DNA of 52,047 nt from Fusibacter sp. 3D3. Its GTDB lineage: Bacteria > Bacillota > Clostridia > Peptostreptococcales > Acidaminobacteraceae. The translations under genes were made by a program, and so were the position numbers. Shown here piece by piece: positions 24,392-34,500 of the stretch. How positions within the stretch are numbered: the stretch's first letter is position 1; every line of letters starts with the position of its first letter. The DNA lies in assembly GCF_001748365.1 (NCBI RefSeq), contig NZ_BDHH01000027.1, positions 1-52,047 of the forward strand, read 5' to 3'. The notes beneath the pieces are model-generated. The model saw only the letters and a list, made by a program, of their open reading frames with translations, searched no databases and was not told where the DNA came from.

Positions 24392-26071
24392 TTAATATTT
24401 GGGGATTTTGCTTATAAATACACTCGCCACCAGTGCAAATACAACTACTAACGCCCCATATGCCATGGCTAAACCTATTTCATATTCAAATATGCCATTC
24501 ACCATTGCAATGGAAATCGGTTTATTTTGGACTGTATATAAATAGGTGGATATGGTATATTCGCCAATGCTGCGAATAACAATGAGCATCGTCCCGCCCA
24601 TTATACCAGGGGTAATGATGGGGAGCACTACTTTTCTAATGGTTTGAAAAGAGCTGCCTCTGAGACTTTTGGACGCTTCTATAAAAGTGTTGTTTAAGTT
24701 TTGAAAGGATATTGTCGTCGTTCTAAACATCAGTGGTACTTGACTCACAAAATAGGCAATCGGTAAGAGTATATATTCTCCGACGAGTATTTGATTTCCA
24801 GTAAATGGCGTCGGATGATTAAAGGCATTAATCATATTGATGGCAATCGCACTTGCGGGAATCGCCCATGGCATCATAATTAAAGCTTCTATCATTATTT
24901 TAAATTTGAACTTCGTTTTGACGATGATATAAGAAGCTGGCGTTGCAATGGCGATGCAAAGTATTGCCGTTAAAAGGGCCATTATAAAACTATTGATAAA
25001 AGGCGCTAATGATCTTGATTTCGTAAATATTTTGATATAATTTGCCATTGAGAATTCTTTTGGATAGATCTCAATCATCCATGTCCCAGGTTTAACAAAT
25101 GAAAGCATAAAAACCGTTACAATTGGCAAAAGAATAAAAAGGACTAATGAAAATGCCAATATCATTAAGATCATTTTAACCACTGGATTGTTGATTTTCT
25201 GAGGCTTTATGCCTACACCTTTAACAGAGGATTCAAATCTACATTTATTCTCATAATGCCGCATAACACCCAGAAACATAAAGGAGACGAACGTTAAGAT
25301 GATCACTTGTGTCGCTGCAATATCCATATAATTGTTTGCTTTGGAGAGTAAAATCTGAGTCGTCATGACCTTGTAGCTGCCACCAATAATGCTTGGGGCT
25401 GAAAAGGAACCAATACCAGTCATAAACGTGATAATGCTAGACGCAATTATCGCTGGCTTAATAAAAGGCAAAATGATTGTCGTCAAAATTTGCCACTTGG
25501 TGGCCCCTAAGTTTCGAGCCGCTTCAATGGTATAACGATCTATATGTCTGATTGCAATGGACACATTAACATAAAAATAAATGTACTGCGTATAAGCGTG
25601 AATAAAAAGAATACCGCTTAGTCCTGACAACTTAAAAGGAATTTCATCTAGTCCTAAAAGGGTTTGAAGGGTTTGAATGGTTTTCGTAACAAGGCCACTT
25701 TCGCCATACAATTGAACAAACGCAAACACAATCACGAGCCCCGGTAGAACAATGGGCAATAATAGCAACTTATCGATTGTTTTTCTAAACGGCATCTCAA
25801 AAAAATGAACCAAGAATGCCAATAAGGTGCCGATAAAGCCACAGACGACAACTGTTAAGACACCCAGTATAATCGAATTTTTCAGCGCAATCACATAAGA
25901 TTGAGTATTAAAAAAATGAATGTAATGGCGGATTGATAAACCATCTTCCGTGATTAAGCTTACCTGAAAGGTCTTAAGGACAGGATAAAGAATAAAGCCA
26001 ACTAAGCTCCAAAGTAGCAAACTGATCACGGCAACCTTTAAAAAACTTGATTTATGATGCAATTTTTCCAT
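24392..26071 (-). CDS. ABC importer permease, fused double-domain (Fe3+/2-aminoethylphosphonate type)
   Basis: A 559-residue polytopic protein with two copies of the binding-protein-dependent permease domain (~12 helices). Each has an EAA coupling loop: EAARNLGATKWQILTTIILP around residue 190 and EASKSLRGSSFQTIRKVVLP around residue 480. The fused layout is typical of FbpB/PhnU-type importers. The frame opens at an ATG overlapping the ATPase stop (26095), but the ATG at 26071 has AAGAAGGTG upstream and is preferred. It works with the ATPase upstream and the binding lipoprotein to import a small anion or iron complex; the substrate is not fixed by sequence. Confidence 0.9.
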   Translation of the reverse strand: MEKLHHKSSFLKVAVISLLLWSLVGFILYPVLKTFQVSLITEDGLSIRHYIHFFNTQSYVIALKNSIILGVLTVVVCGFIGTLLAFLVHFFEMPFRKTIDKLLLLPIVLPGLVIVFAFVQLYGESGLVTKTIQTLQTLLGLDEIPFKLSGLSGILFIHAYTQYIYFYVNVSIAIRHIDRYTIEAARNLGATKWQILTTIILPFIKPAIIASSIITFMTGIGSFSAPSIIGGSYKVMTTQILLSKANNYMDIAATQVIILTFVSFMFLGVMRHYENKCRFESSVKGVGIKPQKINNPVVKMILMILAFSLVLFILLPIVTVFMLSFVKPGTWMIEIYPKEFSMANYIKIFTKSRSLAPFINSFIMALLTAILCIAIATPASYIIVKTKFKFKIMIEALIMMPWAIPASAIAINMINAFNHPTPFTGNQILVGEYILLPIAYFVSQVPLMFRTTTISFQNLNNTFIEASKSLRGSSFQTIRKVVLPIITPGIMGGTMLIVIRSIGEYTISTYLYTVQNKPISIAMVNGIFEYEIGLAMAYGALVVVFALVASVFISKIPKY

Positions 26072-26087
26072 GGTTACGAGCACCTTC

Positions 26088-27125
26088 TTATTCATTCAAA
26101 ATTTTAATACATCTTGGTTCTAAGGTTAAATAGACTTGTTGTCCCCTTTTATATTCGGCCCCAATTGTGTTGAGCTTTATTACTTTTAGTTCTAAGGCTT
26201 CAACAGTTACGATGTATTCAATGAGTGGACCACTCATACTTACTTTTTTCACGATGCCACTTAATGTATTAAGGCTCCCCTCTGTTTTATCAGAAATCGT
26301 AATATCTTGTGGTCTGATAGATATATATTCACCAAGTGAATCCTTACACAAGTCCAAAGACACAGTTGAGTTTAATACGGCCTTGTTGTTTTCTATCTGA
26401 ACCTTAAACAGATTTGTATCTCCAATAAAATTGGCAACAAAAACATTAGCAGGTGCCGTATAAATTTCATAGGGTGTTCCCACTTGGACACAGTTGCCTT
26501 GATCAAACACTGCAATCCGATCCGACATGGTTAAAGCTTCTGTCTGATCGTGGGTCACAAATAGGGTTGTTATTCCTAATTGACTTTGAATCTCTTTTAA
26601 CTCCATTCTCATTTTATCTCGAAGTCTTGCATCTAAGTTTGATAGCGGCTCATCTAACAACAATAACTTCGGTTGCATTACCAACGATCTGGCAAGTGCC
26701 ACGCGCTGTTGTTCGCCCCCTGAAAGTTCTGAAACATTTCTTGCCTCGTAGCCTTCAAGGTTAACCAGTTTTAAGTATTTGGTCACTTGTTGCAGGATCG
26801 TTTGCTTACTGTCTTTCTTGTTTTTTAAGCCGTATGCCACATTTTCAAATACATTCATAAACGGAAACAGCGCATAATTTTGAAAAACCATGCCTACATT
26901 TCTTTTCTCTGCAGGTGTGTTCGTCATGTTGTTCCCTTCAAATGTAACGGTGCCTTTTTCCGCTTGAACAAACCCAGCAATAATGCGTAAAAGAGTCGTT
27001 TTGCCACATCCTGAAGGTCCTAAAAAAGTAAAAAACTCCCCTTCTTTAATGGACAGATTAACTTTATTCAAAACACACTTTTGCTCATATGTTTTTTCTA
27101 TATTTTTCAGAGATAACAGTTCCAT
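26088..27125 (-). CDS. ABC importer ATP-binding protein (spermidine/Fe3+/phosphonate type)
   Basis: A 345-residue ATPase. Walker A is LGPSGCGKTTLLRI, Q-loop MVFQNYALFP, signature VSELSGGEQQRVALARSLVM, Walker B LLLDEPLSNLDARLR, and the switch His is in FVTHDQTEAL. A C-terminal TOBE-type regulatory region follows (~240-340: ISIRPQDITI). It powers the importer formed with the fused permease. The gene lies 112 nt downstream of the binding-protein gene after a hairpin that may lower its expression, and overlaps or abuts the permease start. The position beside a 2-aminoethylphosphonate-like binding protein suggests phosphonate or iron uptake. Confidence 0.93.
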   Translation of the reverse strand: MELLSLKNIEKTYEQKCVLNKVNLSIKEGEFFTFLGPSGCGKTTLLRIIAGFVQAEKGTVTFEGNNMTNTPAEKRNVGMVFQNYALFPFMNVFENVAYGLKNKKDSKQTILQQVTKYLKLVNLEGYEARNVSELSGGEQQRVALARSLVMQPKLLLLDEPLSNLDARLRDKMRMELKEIQSQLGITTLFVTHDQTEALTMSDRIAVFDQGNCVQVGTPYEIYTAPANVFVANFIGDTNLFKVQIENNKAVLNSTVSLDLCKDSLGEYISIRPQDITISDKTEGSLNTLSGIVKKVSMSGPLIEYIVTVEALELKVIKLNTIGAEYKRGQQVYLTLEPRCIKILNE

Positions 27126-27180
27126 GTATGGCCTCTTTTTTTATGATTTCATTTCATTTCATTTTATTGTAACATAAAAA

Positions 27181-27212
27181 GATAAGAAGTCAGCTTATAG
27201 CCGCTTCTTATC
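27181..27212 (-). terminator. Attenuating hairpin between binding-protein and ATPase genes
   Basis: GATAAGAAG (27181-27189) pairs with CTTCTTATC (27204-27212), flanked by AAAAA and T-rich sequence. It sits inside the operon, so it probably lets the binding protein be made in excess over the ATPase and permease. Confidence 0.7.
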
Positions 27213-27236
27213 TTCATATTTTACATGAGTTTTAAA

Positions 27237-28361
27237 TTATTTTTCAACATCTTTATGGCTATCTTTAATCTCTGTATCCCATTTTTGCATCCATTCAGAT
27301 TGTTTACTTGCTAAATCAGCCCAGTCTACGTTCATTGCATTAATCTCAAATGCCCCCATCCATTCTGGTGAAGTTGCTAACGCTTCTGGATTTGTAGGCA
27401 TACGATTAAATTCGGTTGCAAGCATTGCTTGAACTTTTGCACTTCCAGCAAACTCGACAAATGCTTTTGCTGCATTTGGATGTGGCGCATTATTAATAGC
27501 TGCAATACCGTCTGTAATAATCGGTGAACCACTGACTGCATTTACAACTTCCAGTGGCATACTATTATTAACTTTATTATCTATAATCGAATTTAAGGGT
27601 GCATAACTTATACTTGCCTCTTTACGACCAACAGCTTGAAACATTAAGGATTCACTACCATAATATTGTTTTGTATTTTGATCTAACTGTTTCATATAAT
27701 CCCAGCCAGCATCTAAAGTTGAAGTCAACTCAAATTGTTGTAGCAAACTTGAATAAGTTGCTCTTGCTGATGATGACAGAGCATTTCTAAAAACAAGTTG
27801 ATCTTTAAATTGTTCTTTTGTAAGGTCAGCCCAATCTTTAGGCGCATCTTCAGGCGCTATAACTTCGCTGTTGTAAAACAGCATTACAGGTGTTTGAATG
27901 GTACCAAACCAATAGTTTTCGCTATCTTTAAATAAGGGATTCAGTGTACTTGCCCAAGTGGGTTCAAATGCCTCAAATAAATCATCTGCTTTTAATTCCA
28001 TGAATATTGAAGACGCGCCTCCATACATAACATCTGATTGTGGGTTTTCTTTCTCTGCGCGAACGCGTTCTGCTAATTCACCTTTAAGATTAATAAATTC
28101 AACCTTAACACCTGTTTCTGCTTCAAATGCTATCGCTACAAGTTCTAGCATGTCTTCACCATGTGTAGAATAAATGACTACCTTATCTTCCAAGTCAGCG
28201 ACTGGTGCCTCTGTTTGTACTTCAGCGACTTTTTCTTCGCTATTTGCCGGTGTACTCTCCACAGCAGTATTTTCTGCTTCACTCGCTTTTGTACTGCAGC
28301 CAGCTAAAGAAAATAGAGCTACCAATACAAGTATTATGCTTATTATTTTATTAAATTTCAT
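27237..28361 (-). CDS. ABC importer substrate-binding lipoprotein (Fe3+/2-aminoethylphosphonate type)
   Basis: A 374-residue lipoprotein. MKFNKIISIILVLVALFSLA ends in a lipobox LAGC, placing it on the outer membrane face. The mature part begins with a Glu/Ala-rich linker and a periplasmic-binding-protein fold: KVVIYSTHGEDMLELVAIAF, VEFINLKGELAERVRAEKEN, DVMYGGASSIFMELK and the later NAVSGSPIITDGIAAINNAP. These match type 2 binding proteins for iron(III) or 2-aminoethylphosphonate. GGGGAGG precedes the ATG at 28361; the longer frame to 28415 has no site. It is first in the importer operon, driven from the 228-nt region 28362-28589, where I see no named regulatory element. Confidence 0.88.
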   Translation of the reverse strand: MKFNKIISIILVLVALFSLAGCSTKASEAENTAVESTPANSEEKVAEVQTEAPVADLEDKVVIYSTHGEDMLELVAIAFEAETGVKVEFINLKGELAERVRAEKENPQSDVMYGGASSIFMELKADDLFEAFEPTWASTLNPLFKDSENYWFGTIQTPVMLFYNSEVIAPEDAPKDWADLTKEQFKDQLVFRNALSSSARATYSSLLQQFELTSTLDAGWDYMKQLDQNTKQYYGSESLMFQAVGRKEASISYAPLNSIIDNKVNNSMPLEVVNAVSGSPIITDGIAAINNAPHPNAAKAFVEFAGSAKVQAMLATEFNRMPTNPEALATSPEWMGAFEINAMNVDWADLASKQSEWMQKWDTEIKDSHKDVEK

Positions 28362-28589
28362 TACGTGCCTCCCCTTAATCAATCCGTATGTCCATTCGGT
28401 TATCATACTTGTCATGGTTTCATAGGTTTCCTGTACTCACAACCTTTGTATTTTACCTAAGAAACCCACTTGACACAATAGATATTACTTATTTTCATAT
28501 TAGGAGTAGTCGTATAATAATTGATTATAGCGATCGGTTAAGCACGCAAAGGGATTCAACCTGTATTTAGACATAGTGGCAGATTCAAA

Positions 28590-29786
28590 TTATCGATCAA
28601 GTAAAAAATCAATAATATTTATATGCTTAATGCCCTCTCTAGAAAAATCCAATTTGTCTAATGATAATACATATTTGGGGAAATTATCATTTATTGAGTC
28701 GTATGCGCCAAACTCTCTTTTTACAACATTTTCATCTGCGAGCAAATAGGCAACTTGATAATAACTGCGCTGATCTCCATCCATTAAAACAAAATCGATT
28801 TCACCGTTTGTTGTTTTTCCAACATAAACTTCATATCCACGATAAATCAGTTCATTGTAAATAACATTTTCAATTAATGCACCAATTTCAGTCTTAAATC
28901 CTGTGTTATTGATTTTTGAAAGCCCTAGATCAGTCAAATAATATTTATCCGATCTCGTCAAAACCTGCTTTCCTCTTATATCATATCGAACAGCTTTATT
29001 CATTATTAACGACGATGTTATAAATTCAAGATATGCATATAACGTTTCAGTTGAGACTTTTCTGTTTACACTTTCAAAATACTTTGAGATGGATTTTGCT
29101 GAAAATGTTTGAGACGTGTTCATAACCATATACTCAACGATTCTATTTAATATGTCTACATCTTTAATCTTACTCCTTTGAACAATGTCTCTCAAAACGA
29201 TGGAATTATATAAATCTTTAAGATACACTTTTGTTTCTGATTCCGTTTTCATTAAAAATCGTTGAGGCATACCGCCGTAATTAAGATATTCAAAAAAGAC
29301 ATCATCAGAAATTCTATCATTATCTATCGCGTTAATTTCACAGTATTCCTTAAATGAAAAAGGCATTACAAGGAAACTGACATATCGACCTGATAGATGC
29401 GTTGCCAATTCACCAGATAGTAGTTTTGCGTTTGAACCCGTTATGAAGATACTACAGTTCAAGGTCGCCCTAAAAGAGTTTATTGCTTTTTCAAAGTTCA
29501 TAACATTTTGTATCTCATCAAAAAATAAATAATATTTCTGATGATCTTTAATTTGATCTTTGACATATTTATGTAAATCCATTTCATTTTCAATAAACGA
29601 ATTTTCTAAATCCTCAAAATTCAGATAGATAATCTTAGAATCTTCAACACCGCTTCTTATAAGCTCAGCTTCAATTTGTTTAAGTAAAACTGATTTCCCT
29701 GACCGACGGATTCCAACTATGACTTTTATGAGATCCATTTCATAAAATGGTCTGATTCTTTTTAAATATGCTTCTCTAATAATCAA
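28590..29786 (-). CDS. AAA-family ATPase with DUF4143 (intact copy)
   Basis: A 398-residue protein. Walker A is VGIRRSGKSVLLKQIE (residues ~26-41), Walker B YYLFFDEIQNV, then SIFITGSNAKLLSGELATHL; the C-terminal DUF4143 nuclease-like region carries ENVIYNELIYRGYEVYVGKT and EIDFVLMD (E-x-D). Such proteins are widespread in accessory regions; their role is unsettled, although some resemble nucleases or toxin-antitoxin components. A TTG start is used, 8 nt after AAGGGGG. A palindrome upstream (29839-29864) may be its operator. Two decayed relatives lie at 31027-31443 and 43650-43883. Confidence 0.88.
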   Translation of the reverse strand: MIIREAYLKRIRPFYEMDLIKVIVGIRRSGKSVLLKQIEAELIRSGVEDSKIIYLNFEDLENSFIENEMDLHKYVKDQIKDHQKYYLFFDEIQNVMNFEKAINSFRATLNCSIFITGSNAKLLSGELATHLSGRYVSFLVMPFSFKEYCEINAIDNDRISDDVFFEYLNYGGMPQRFLMKTESETKVYLKDLYNSIVLRDIVQRSKIKDVDILNRIVEYMVMNTSQTFSAKSISKYFESVNRKVSTETLYAYLEFITSSLIMNKAVRYDIRGKQVLTRSDKYYLTDLGLSKINNTGFKTEIGALIENVIYNELIYRGYEVYVGKTTNGEIDFVLMDGDQRSYYQVAYLLADENVVKREFGAYDSINDNFPKYVLSLDKLDFSREGIKHINIIDFLLDR

Positions 29787-30055
29787 AACAATACCCCCTT
29801 TTTATTTTATTATAACAAAATTTTTTAGCGAATTCAATTTTTATTTTGTTTTATCAAAATAAAATGATTAGGATTTTTTTTATTTCTCTTCCTCAAAATA
29901 TTAGAAGAGTAGATTTAACGACATCTACTCAGAACTTAAAAAAGATTTGAATTGTTTTATCATATACTTTCCTTAATGTAATCATCTGATGTATGATATT
30001 CTTTAAAGTGTTTGACACTTTATATTTGATCAATCTAATTAGAACTTTAATTTTA
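29787..30055. other. Intergenic region upstream of the DUF4143 ATPase gene
   Basis: This ~270-nt gap is very AT-rich. It holds the palindrome at 29839-29864 and a hairpin GAGTAGAT (29907-29914) / ATCTACTC (29923-29930). The hairpin has no T-run and may be a structured leader or a terminator remnant. No gene seen. Confidence 0.5.
29839..29864. promoter_or_regulatory. Perfect palindrome upstream of the DUF4143 ATPase gene
   Basis: TTTTATTTTG (29839-29848) and CAAAATAAAA (29855-29864) are exact complements around TTTTAT, about 55 bp before the TTG start. A different palindrome of similar kind sits upstream of the decayed DUF4143 copies. Likely an operator or autoregulatory site. Confidence 0.55.
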
Positions 30056-30083
30056 AAAGAAACAGCCCTAGAGCTGTTTCTTT
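30056..30083 (-). terminator. Terminator of the 142-aa membrane protein gene
   Basis: AAAGAAACAGC (30056-30066) and GCTGTTTCTTT (30073-30083) form a perfect 11-bp stem with a 6-nt loop, 3 nt after the stop codon, with A/T-rich flanks in both directions. Confidence 0.85.
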
Positions 30084-30086
30084 ACA

Positions 30087-30515
30087 TTAGTTTTCCTCAA
30101 TATTTTTTTGAATAAAAAAAGCTTCAGTGCTATCATTATAACTCAGCATTACTTCGACTTTTTCTTCACCTTCTTTATACCCCCAATAGAGATCATCGAG
30201 ACCATCCATACTAGCTTTAATATATGCAATATCTTTATCATCAAGAGTATCCTTTATCGAAAGAATAATTTGTCCCTGATTATTTAATACAAATTCACTT
30301 ATTTCATAATTTTTAGAAATAGATTCATGAACATAATTCATATAATTTTCATGTGAATTCTCTGTCAATACTACAGTATTGTCTTCTGGACCAGTTGGGT
30401 TTGTGGATACTTCACCGGTGGTAACATGCCGTGGTTTTATAACAATAAAGCCAACAACAACAACAACAATAACAATAACTACTAAGAATACCATGATTAA
30501 TTTTTTTTTAGACAT
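30087..30515 (-). CDS. Single-pass membrane protein, hypothetical (142 aa)
   Basis: MSKKKLIMVFLVVIVIVVVV followed by VGFIVIK is one strongly hydrophobic anchor; the remaining ~115 residues are an acidic extracytoplasmic domain. GGAAGGG lies just before the ATG. It starts 17 nt after the broken export-like gene at 30533 on the same strand, so the two were probably one operon. The family is not recognised. The tail EAFFIQKNIEEN gives no clue. It could be an accessory or immunity-like partner of the upstream product, but that is only suggested by position. Confidence 0.7.
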   Translation of the reverse strand: MSKKKLIMVFLVVIVIVVVVVGFIVIKPRHVTTGEVSTNPTGPEDNTVVLTENSHENYMNYVHESISKNYEISEFVLNNQGQIILSIKDTLDDKDIAYIKASMDGLDDLYWGYKEGEEKVEVMLSYNDSTEAFFIQKNIEEN

Positions 30516-30532
30516 AACACCCTTCCTAACTA

Positions 30533-31026
30533 TTAATAATTAGTTACAGATATACTTAACATCCCGTTTAATGTGTTATAAAAACTTGAAAAAACTGAAA
30601 AACCACTATTTCCATTATAGTAGGAGTTTAAGCCTAGCATATGGCTAATTGAAGTATTTGAATAACTGTTATCCCAGCTGCAACTGTAAAGATTATTTGA
30701 AATAGTATATTGACCATGCATAGTTATAATATACCCATTTGCCATATCACTCACATAAGACGTCGTAATCGTAACTGTATACGCCGTTGATTTTATTCCA
30801 AAAATATTCGTATGATAATAAGTAAATGTTTTTGTTGAACTTGAATTTACAGCAGTTTTTAATGCTCCAAAAACATTATTATTTTTTTGCTGAAACAACT
30901 TCTTCTGAAACAACTGATAATGTGCTACCATCCTTGTAAGTATGAATTTTTGTTTCTATCCCATTTGCTAATTTAGATGAATTACATCTAGTCTCAAATG
31001 AATTTAATTCGTCTAAATTGTCCACA
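30533..31026 (-). pseudogene. Frameshifted, 5'-truncated export-like protein gene
   Basis: Two minus frames join across a run of seven A (around 30886-30892). The upstream frame reads DNLDELNSFETRCNSSKLAN then GIETKIHTYKDGSTLSVVSE and EVVSAKK followed by stop; the downstream frame continues NNNVFGALKTAVNSSSTKTF then TYYHTNIFGIKSTAYTVTIT to SISVTNY. The combined sequence, Ser/Thr/Tyr-rich and beta-like, looks like the mature part of a small secreted protein. Its signal peptide is missing because the DUF4143 remnant abuts it near 31026. Homopolymer length could be a sequencing error, but the missing 5' end would remain. Confidence 0.6.
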
Positions 31027-31443
31027 TGTGTAGTCCATCGTAAGAAGATACTTCGGATTATGGTCCTTAATGGCACCTAACGATGAAAGCGCCCTTTTTA
31101 GTGTCTGCTCTTCCATCACCGTCTGAGAAATCTGGTAATACGTTTGTCCTTCAGCATTAACCGCGATAAAATCAACCTCAGCGTCACCTACTTTGCCTAC
31201 ATAGACTTCATAGCCTCTTCTTAAAAGCTCTAGATAAACGATATTCTCAAGGATGTGCCCCATATCTGTATGTTTCGTTCCCAAAAGAAAATAGCGAGGT
31301 CCAATATCAGCGACGTCATATTTTGATCCCTTAGCGAGGTATTGTTTCCCCTTTATATCGTATCTGCCAACCTTATAGACAATAATGCATTTGAACCTGT
31401 GATATATAAATCCACATTTTTTATGAATCTCTTGAACTATCAA
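31027..31443 (-). pseudogene. DUF4143 ATPase remnant 1
   Basis: An open stretch encodes the C-terminal DUF4143 region: VGRYDIKGKQYLAKGSKYDV, ADIGPRYFLLGTKHTDMGHI, LENIVYLELLRRGYEVYVGK and EVDFIAV, ending abruptly at YLLTMDYT. Just upstream in another frame is DLYITGSNALLS, which corresponds to FITGSNAKLLS near Walker B in the intact copy. The region therefore retains promoter, a short middle segment and the C-terminus with internal deletions. Part of it matches a second remnant (43650-43883) at roughly nine in ten bases. Not functional. Confidence 0.8.
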
Positions 31444-31493
31444 GTTTGTAAAACTCGTTTTATAAACTATAAGTATAGGGTTAGGGTGTCAAA
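31443..31493. repeat. Left copy of a promoter/operator repeat bracketing the giant gene
   Basis: It contains AGTTTGTAAAACTCGTTTTA followed by TAAAC, an imperfect palindrome, and GGTTAGGGTGTCAAA, which on the minus strand reads TTTGACACCC with a -35-like TTGACA. On that strand it is the natural promoter of DUF4143 remnant 1. An inverted, 16-nt shorter copy lies at 39878-39912, beyond the 5' end of the giant gene. Confidence 0.75.
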
Positions 31494-31520
31494 AGTCAGT
31501 CCGCTAAAACTGCTTATGGC

Positions 31521-31554
31521 AAGAGCCTGCTCTTAGGACAGAGAGCAGGCTCTT
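31521..31554 (-). terminator. Terminator of the giant surface-protein gene
   Basis: AAGAGCCTGCTCT (31521-31533) and AGAGCAGGCTCTT (31542-31554) are exact 13-bp complements around an 8-nt loop, 15 nt past the stop codon. Confidence 0.85.
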
Positions 31555-31569
31555 AATCAATTGTGTTTT

Positions 31570-34500
31570 TTACTTTGTTTTTCTTATGCCTTTTTCATCG
31601 ACTTCATAGCCATCTATTTTGGTGCTTTTAGCAAGAGAACCATCGGTGTAAAAGTAATACCATTTGCCGTCAATCTCAATCCACTTGCCAGATACCATCA
31701 GACCGTCTTTCGTAAAGTAATAGGTCATACTGTTTCCGTTTGCACCCAGATCCCAAAAGCCGACTAACATGGTCTTACCTGAATAATAACGCCAGTTATC
31801 GCCGTCTTTTACCCATCCGGTTTTCAGCGTACTGTCAGTGTTGAAGAAATACTGCACGCCATCCACGGTCTGCGTACCAGTTAAGGCCTTGCCGTCCTTG
31901 TAGTACAGATACTGTCCAGCGTCGTTATGCGCCCAGCCCTGGGCTGTATCAGGGTTGATAGTGAGTTTGATGTAACGGTTCAGCATGGAAGAAACCTCCG
32001 CACGGGTGGCATTTCCTTTTGAATTAAACTTGTTGTCACTGCCGCCTATCATAATGCCCGCCTGCTGCATGGCTTTCACAGCGTCTGTGTAAACACTGCC
32101 AATGCTTGAAGCATCGGCATAAGTTGTGGCTTCACGCGTAATCGGCAACGTATAGCCGGTTGCTTTTGCATAGTTCGCAAAGATCACCGCAATTTCCTCA
32201 CGGGTGATTGCTCTGTCGGGTGCAAACTGATTATTACCGATACCTTGAATGATACCTTTCTTGTATGCCCAATCAATATAGGAACAATATGCACTGTCAG
32301 ACTTCACATCTGTAAAGCTGCTCGTAGGGTATGCTTTGGCATCCACTCCCGCCAGTCTGCCAAGCGCTGTTACCAGCATTCCCCGTATCATAACGGCGTT
32401 TGGTGAAAAGGCTGTGTCCGAGGTTCCAGAAAGGACCCCTCTTCCTACTACATAATCGACAGATTCCTTTGCCCAGTGGGTGCTGAGATCTGTAAACTTG
32501 GCTGTCGGTGCGGTATAACCGATACCATACTGTGAGAAGTGAGGCGTTGTGAAAATAACACAGCCGCTATTTGCATCATAGGCAGAACCTGCAATGCGAG
32601 TGGCGTTACCCTCTGCATCTAAATAGACAGCATACAGACCGCCAACGGCTTCATTCTCGCCCAGTGTATATGGGATAGATACAGTTGCGATTCCATCGCC
32701 GAAGCTGGATATACTTTTGCCGTTGCCATAATCAACGGTGATGTCATATACCGGTCTTGTCCCAATCCATTTTTTTGCCGCATCTGTAAGGTTTGTCTTA
32801 GGTGCGATGGCAATGTTGATATTACCAGTGCTCTGCTTTTGAATTTCTGCCAGTGCCTTTTTGTCGAAACTTACCTGCAAGAGCGAGCCGTTGATTTCAA
32901 GGCTGCTTACGCCTGCGCTCACAAGGCTATCCAAAGAACTGCGTGTAAGGGCCGCCGTCAGGGAATCTGTGTCCTTTGGCATGGTTACATTAAGTTCAAC
33001 AGAAATTCCATTTGCTGTTTTACCTTGTGCCTTTGCCTCGGCTTGTACTTTCGCGATTGCATCGGTCACTGCTTTATCTGGAATAGATGCACTTGCCGCT
33101 CCATTCGTCCCCGCTGTTGCTATGACAGAAGCTGCTGCCGTTATCAGATGGTTTGGCTGCTTTTCTGGTGTTGTGGTCGTTGTTGATGTTGAGCTTTCGC
33201 CTGAGGAAGAATTGCCGCTTGATGAACCACCGCCTGAGGAGCCGCCATCACCGCTGCTGTTTGTGCTGTAATTTGCCGTTACGGTAACCGCCTTCCTCAG
33301 CATCGTAAAGGTTGTTGTGCTTGCTGTATGGCTTGCAAAAGTGACCCCGTCACTGCTGCTCCAGCCGGTGAAGGTATAGCCACTACGGCTATCTGCCGTA
33401 ATGGTCACGGTCTGACCCGCGCTGTAGCTGCCGCCGCCCGTTCCATCTGTCGCGGTTACAGTATAAGTCGCATTAACCACGGTCATTTTACCGCTTTCGT
33501 AGCTGACGGTATAACTGTCAGCGTTCGCAAGCGTTCCACCACTGATGAGAATGTTATATTCACCAACCGTATTGGTGTCCATAGCAGTCGTGGATACGGT
33601 CGGGCTGATAAAGGTGTCGCTTCCTACAAGCCCTGTTGCGGTGTAGGTCAGTACTGGCATTGCCGCGCCCTTAATAAGGTTCAGCTGGTCATTTGCCTTA
33701 ACGGTCAGAGCCTTTTTACCAACCGTCAGTGATACCGATGTGCTCACTTCATTGTAGGTGTTGTTTGCCGCCTTGGTAGCGGTAATGGTCACGGTACCAG
33801 GCTTGTGAATCGTCGCTGTGGTACCGGAAATGCTGATAATCGTCGGATCGGAGCTTGTAAAGCTGGCTGTTTCGGTTACGCTGCCACCGTTTGTAGAAAG
33901 TGTAAACGCATCATCACCATAAGTCTTTGTACTGATACTGCCTATATTAAGTGCCGCTTGATTCTGCTTATTCATGTCAAAGCTAAGTTCTATACTGGTG
34001 GCGGTGTTATAATTACCACTGCCGGTGTAAACTGCCTTAACCTTGTAAATCTGTTTAGCAAGCCCTGTCCATGTGTAAGTTGCCTTGCCACCTGTGATGG
34101 TGACAGCAGTTGCGCCTGCAATATCTTCTTCATTGCCGCTAGTGCTGTTCACAAACTTCACGGTGCCGGTAGGCGTTTCACCATCACCTGCACCCGTTAG
34201 GGTAGCCGTCAGTGTCGCCTTAAGGCTTCCCGCATCATCGGAAAGATCTGCGCTTACTGTCACAGCAGGCGTTACTTTGCCAACTGTAATGGAAACCGTC
34301 TTGGCAGTGTTTGTGATAGTTTCATAGTTTGCCACAGTACCAGCATTCGGCATAAAGGTGACCTCATAGCCGCCATTTGCCACAGTCGGAACTGTATTTC
34401 CATTCGTCCATGCAAAACTACCGTATTCGGTGCTTCCACCCGTCAAAACGCTTGAAGACAGCTTCTGTCCATAAATAATGCCGCTTGCCGCTGGGTAGGT

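Noticed and set aside
32839-34327. Long plus-strand open frames opposite the giant surface-protein gene
   Set aside because: They are antisense shadows of the giant coding frame, lacking ribosome sites and carrying unnatural Cys/Arg/Thr-rich composition.
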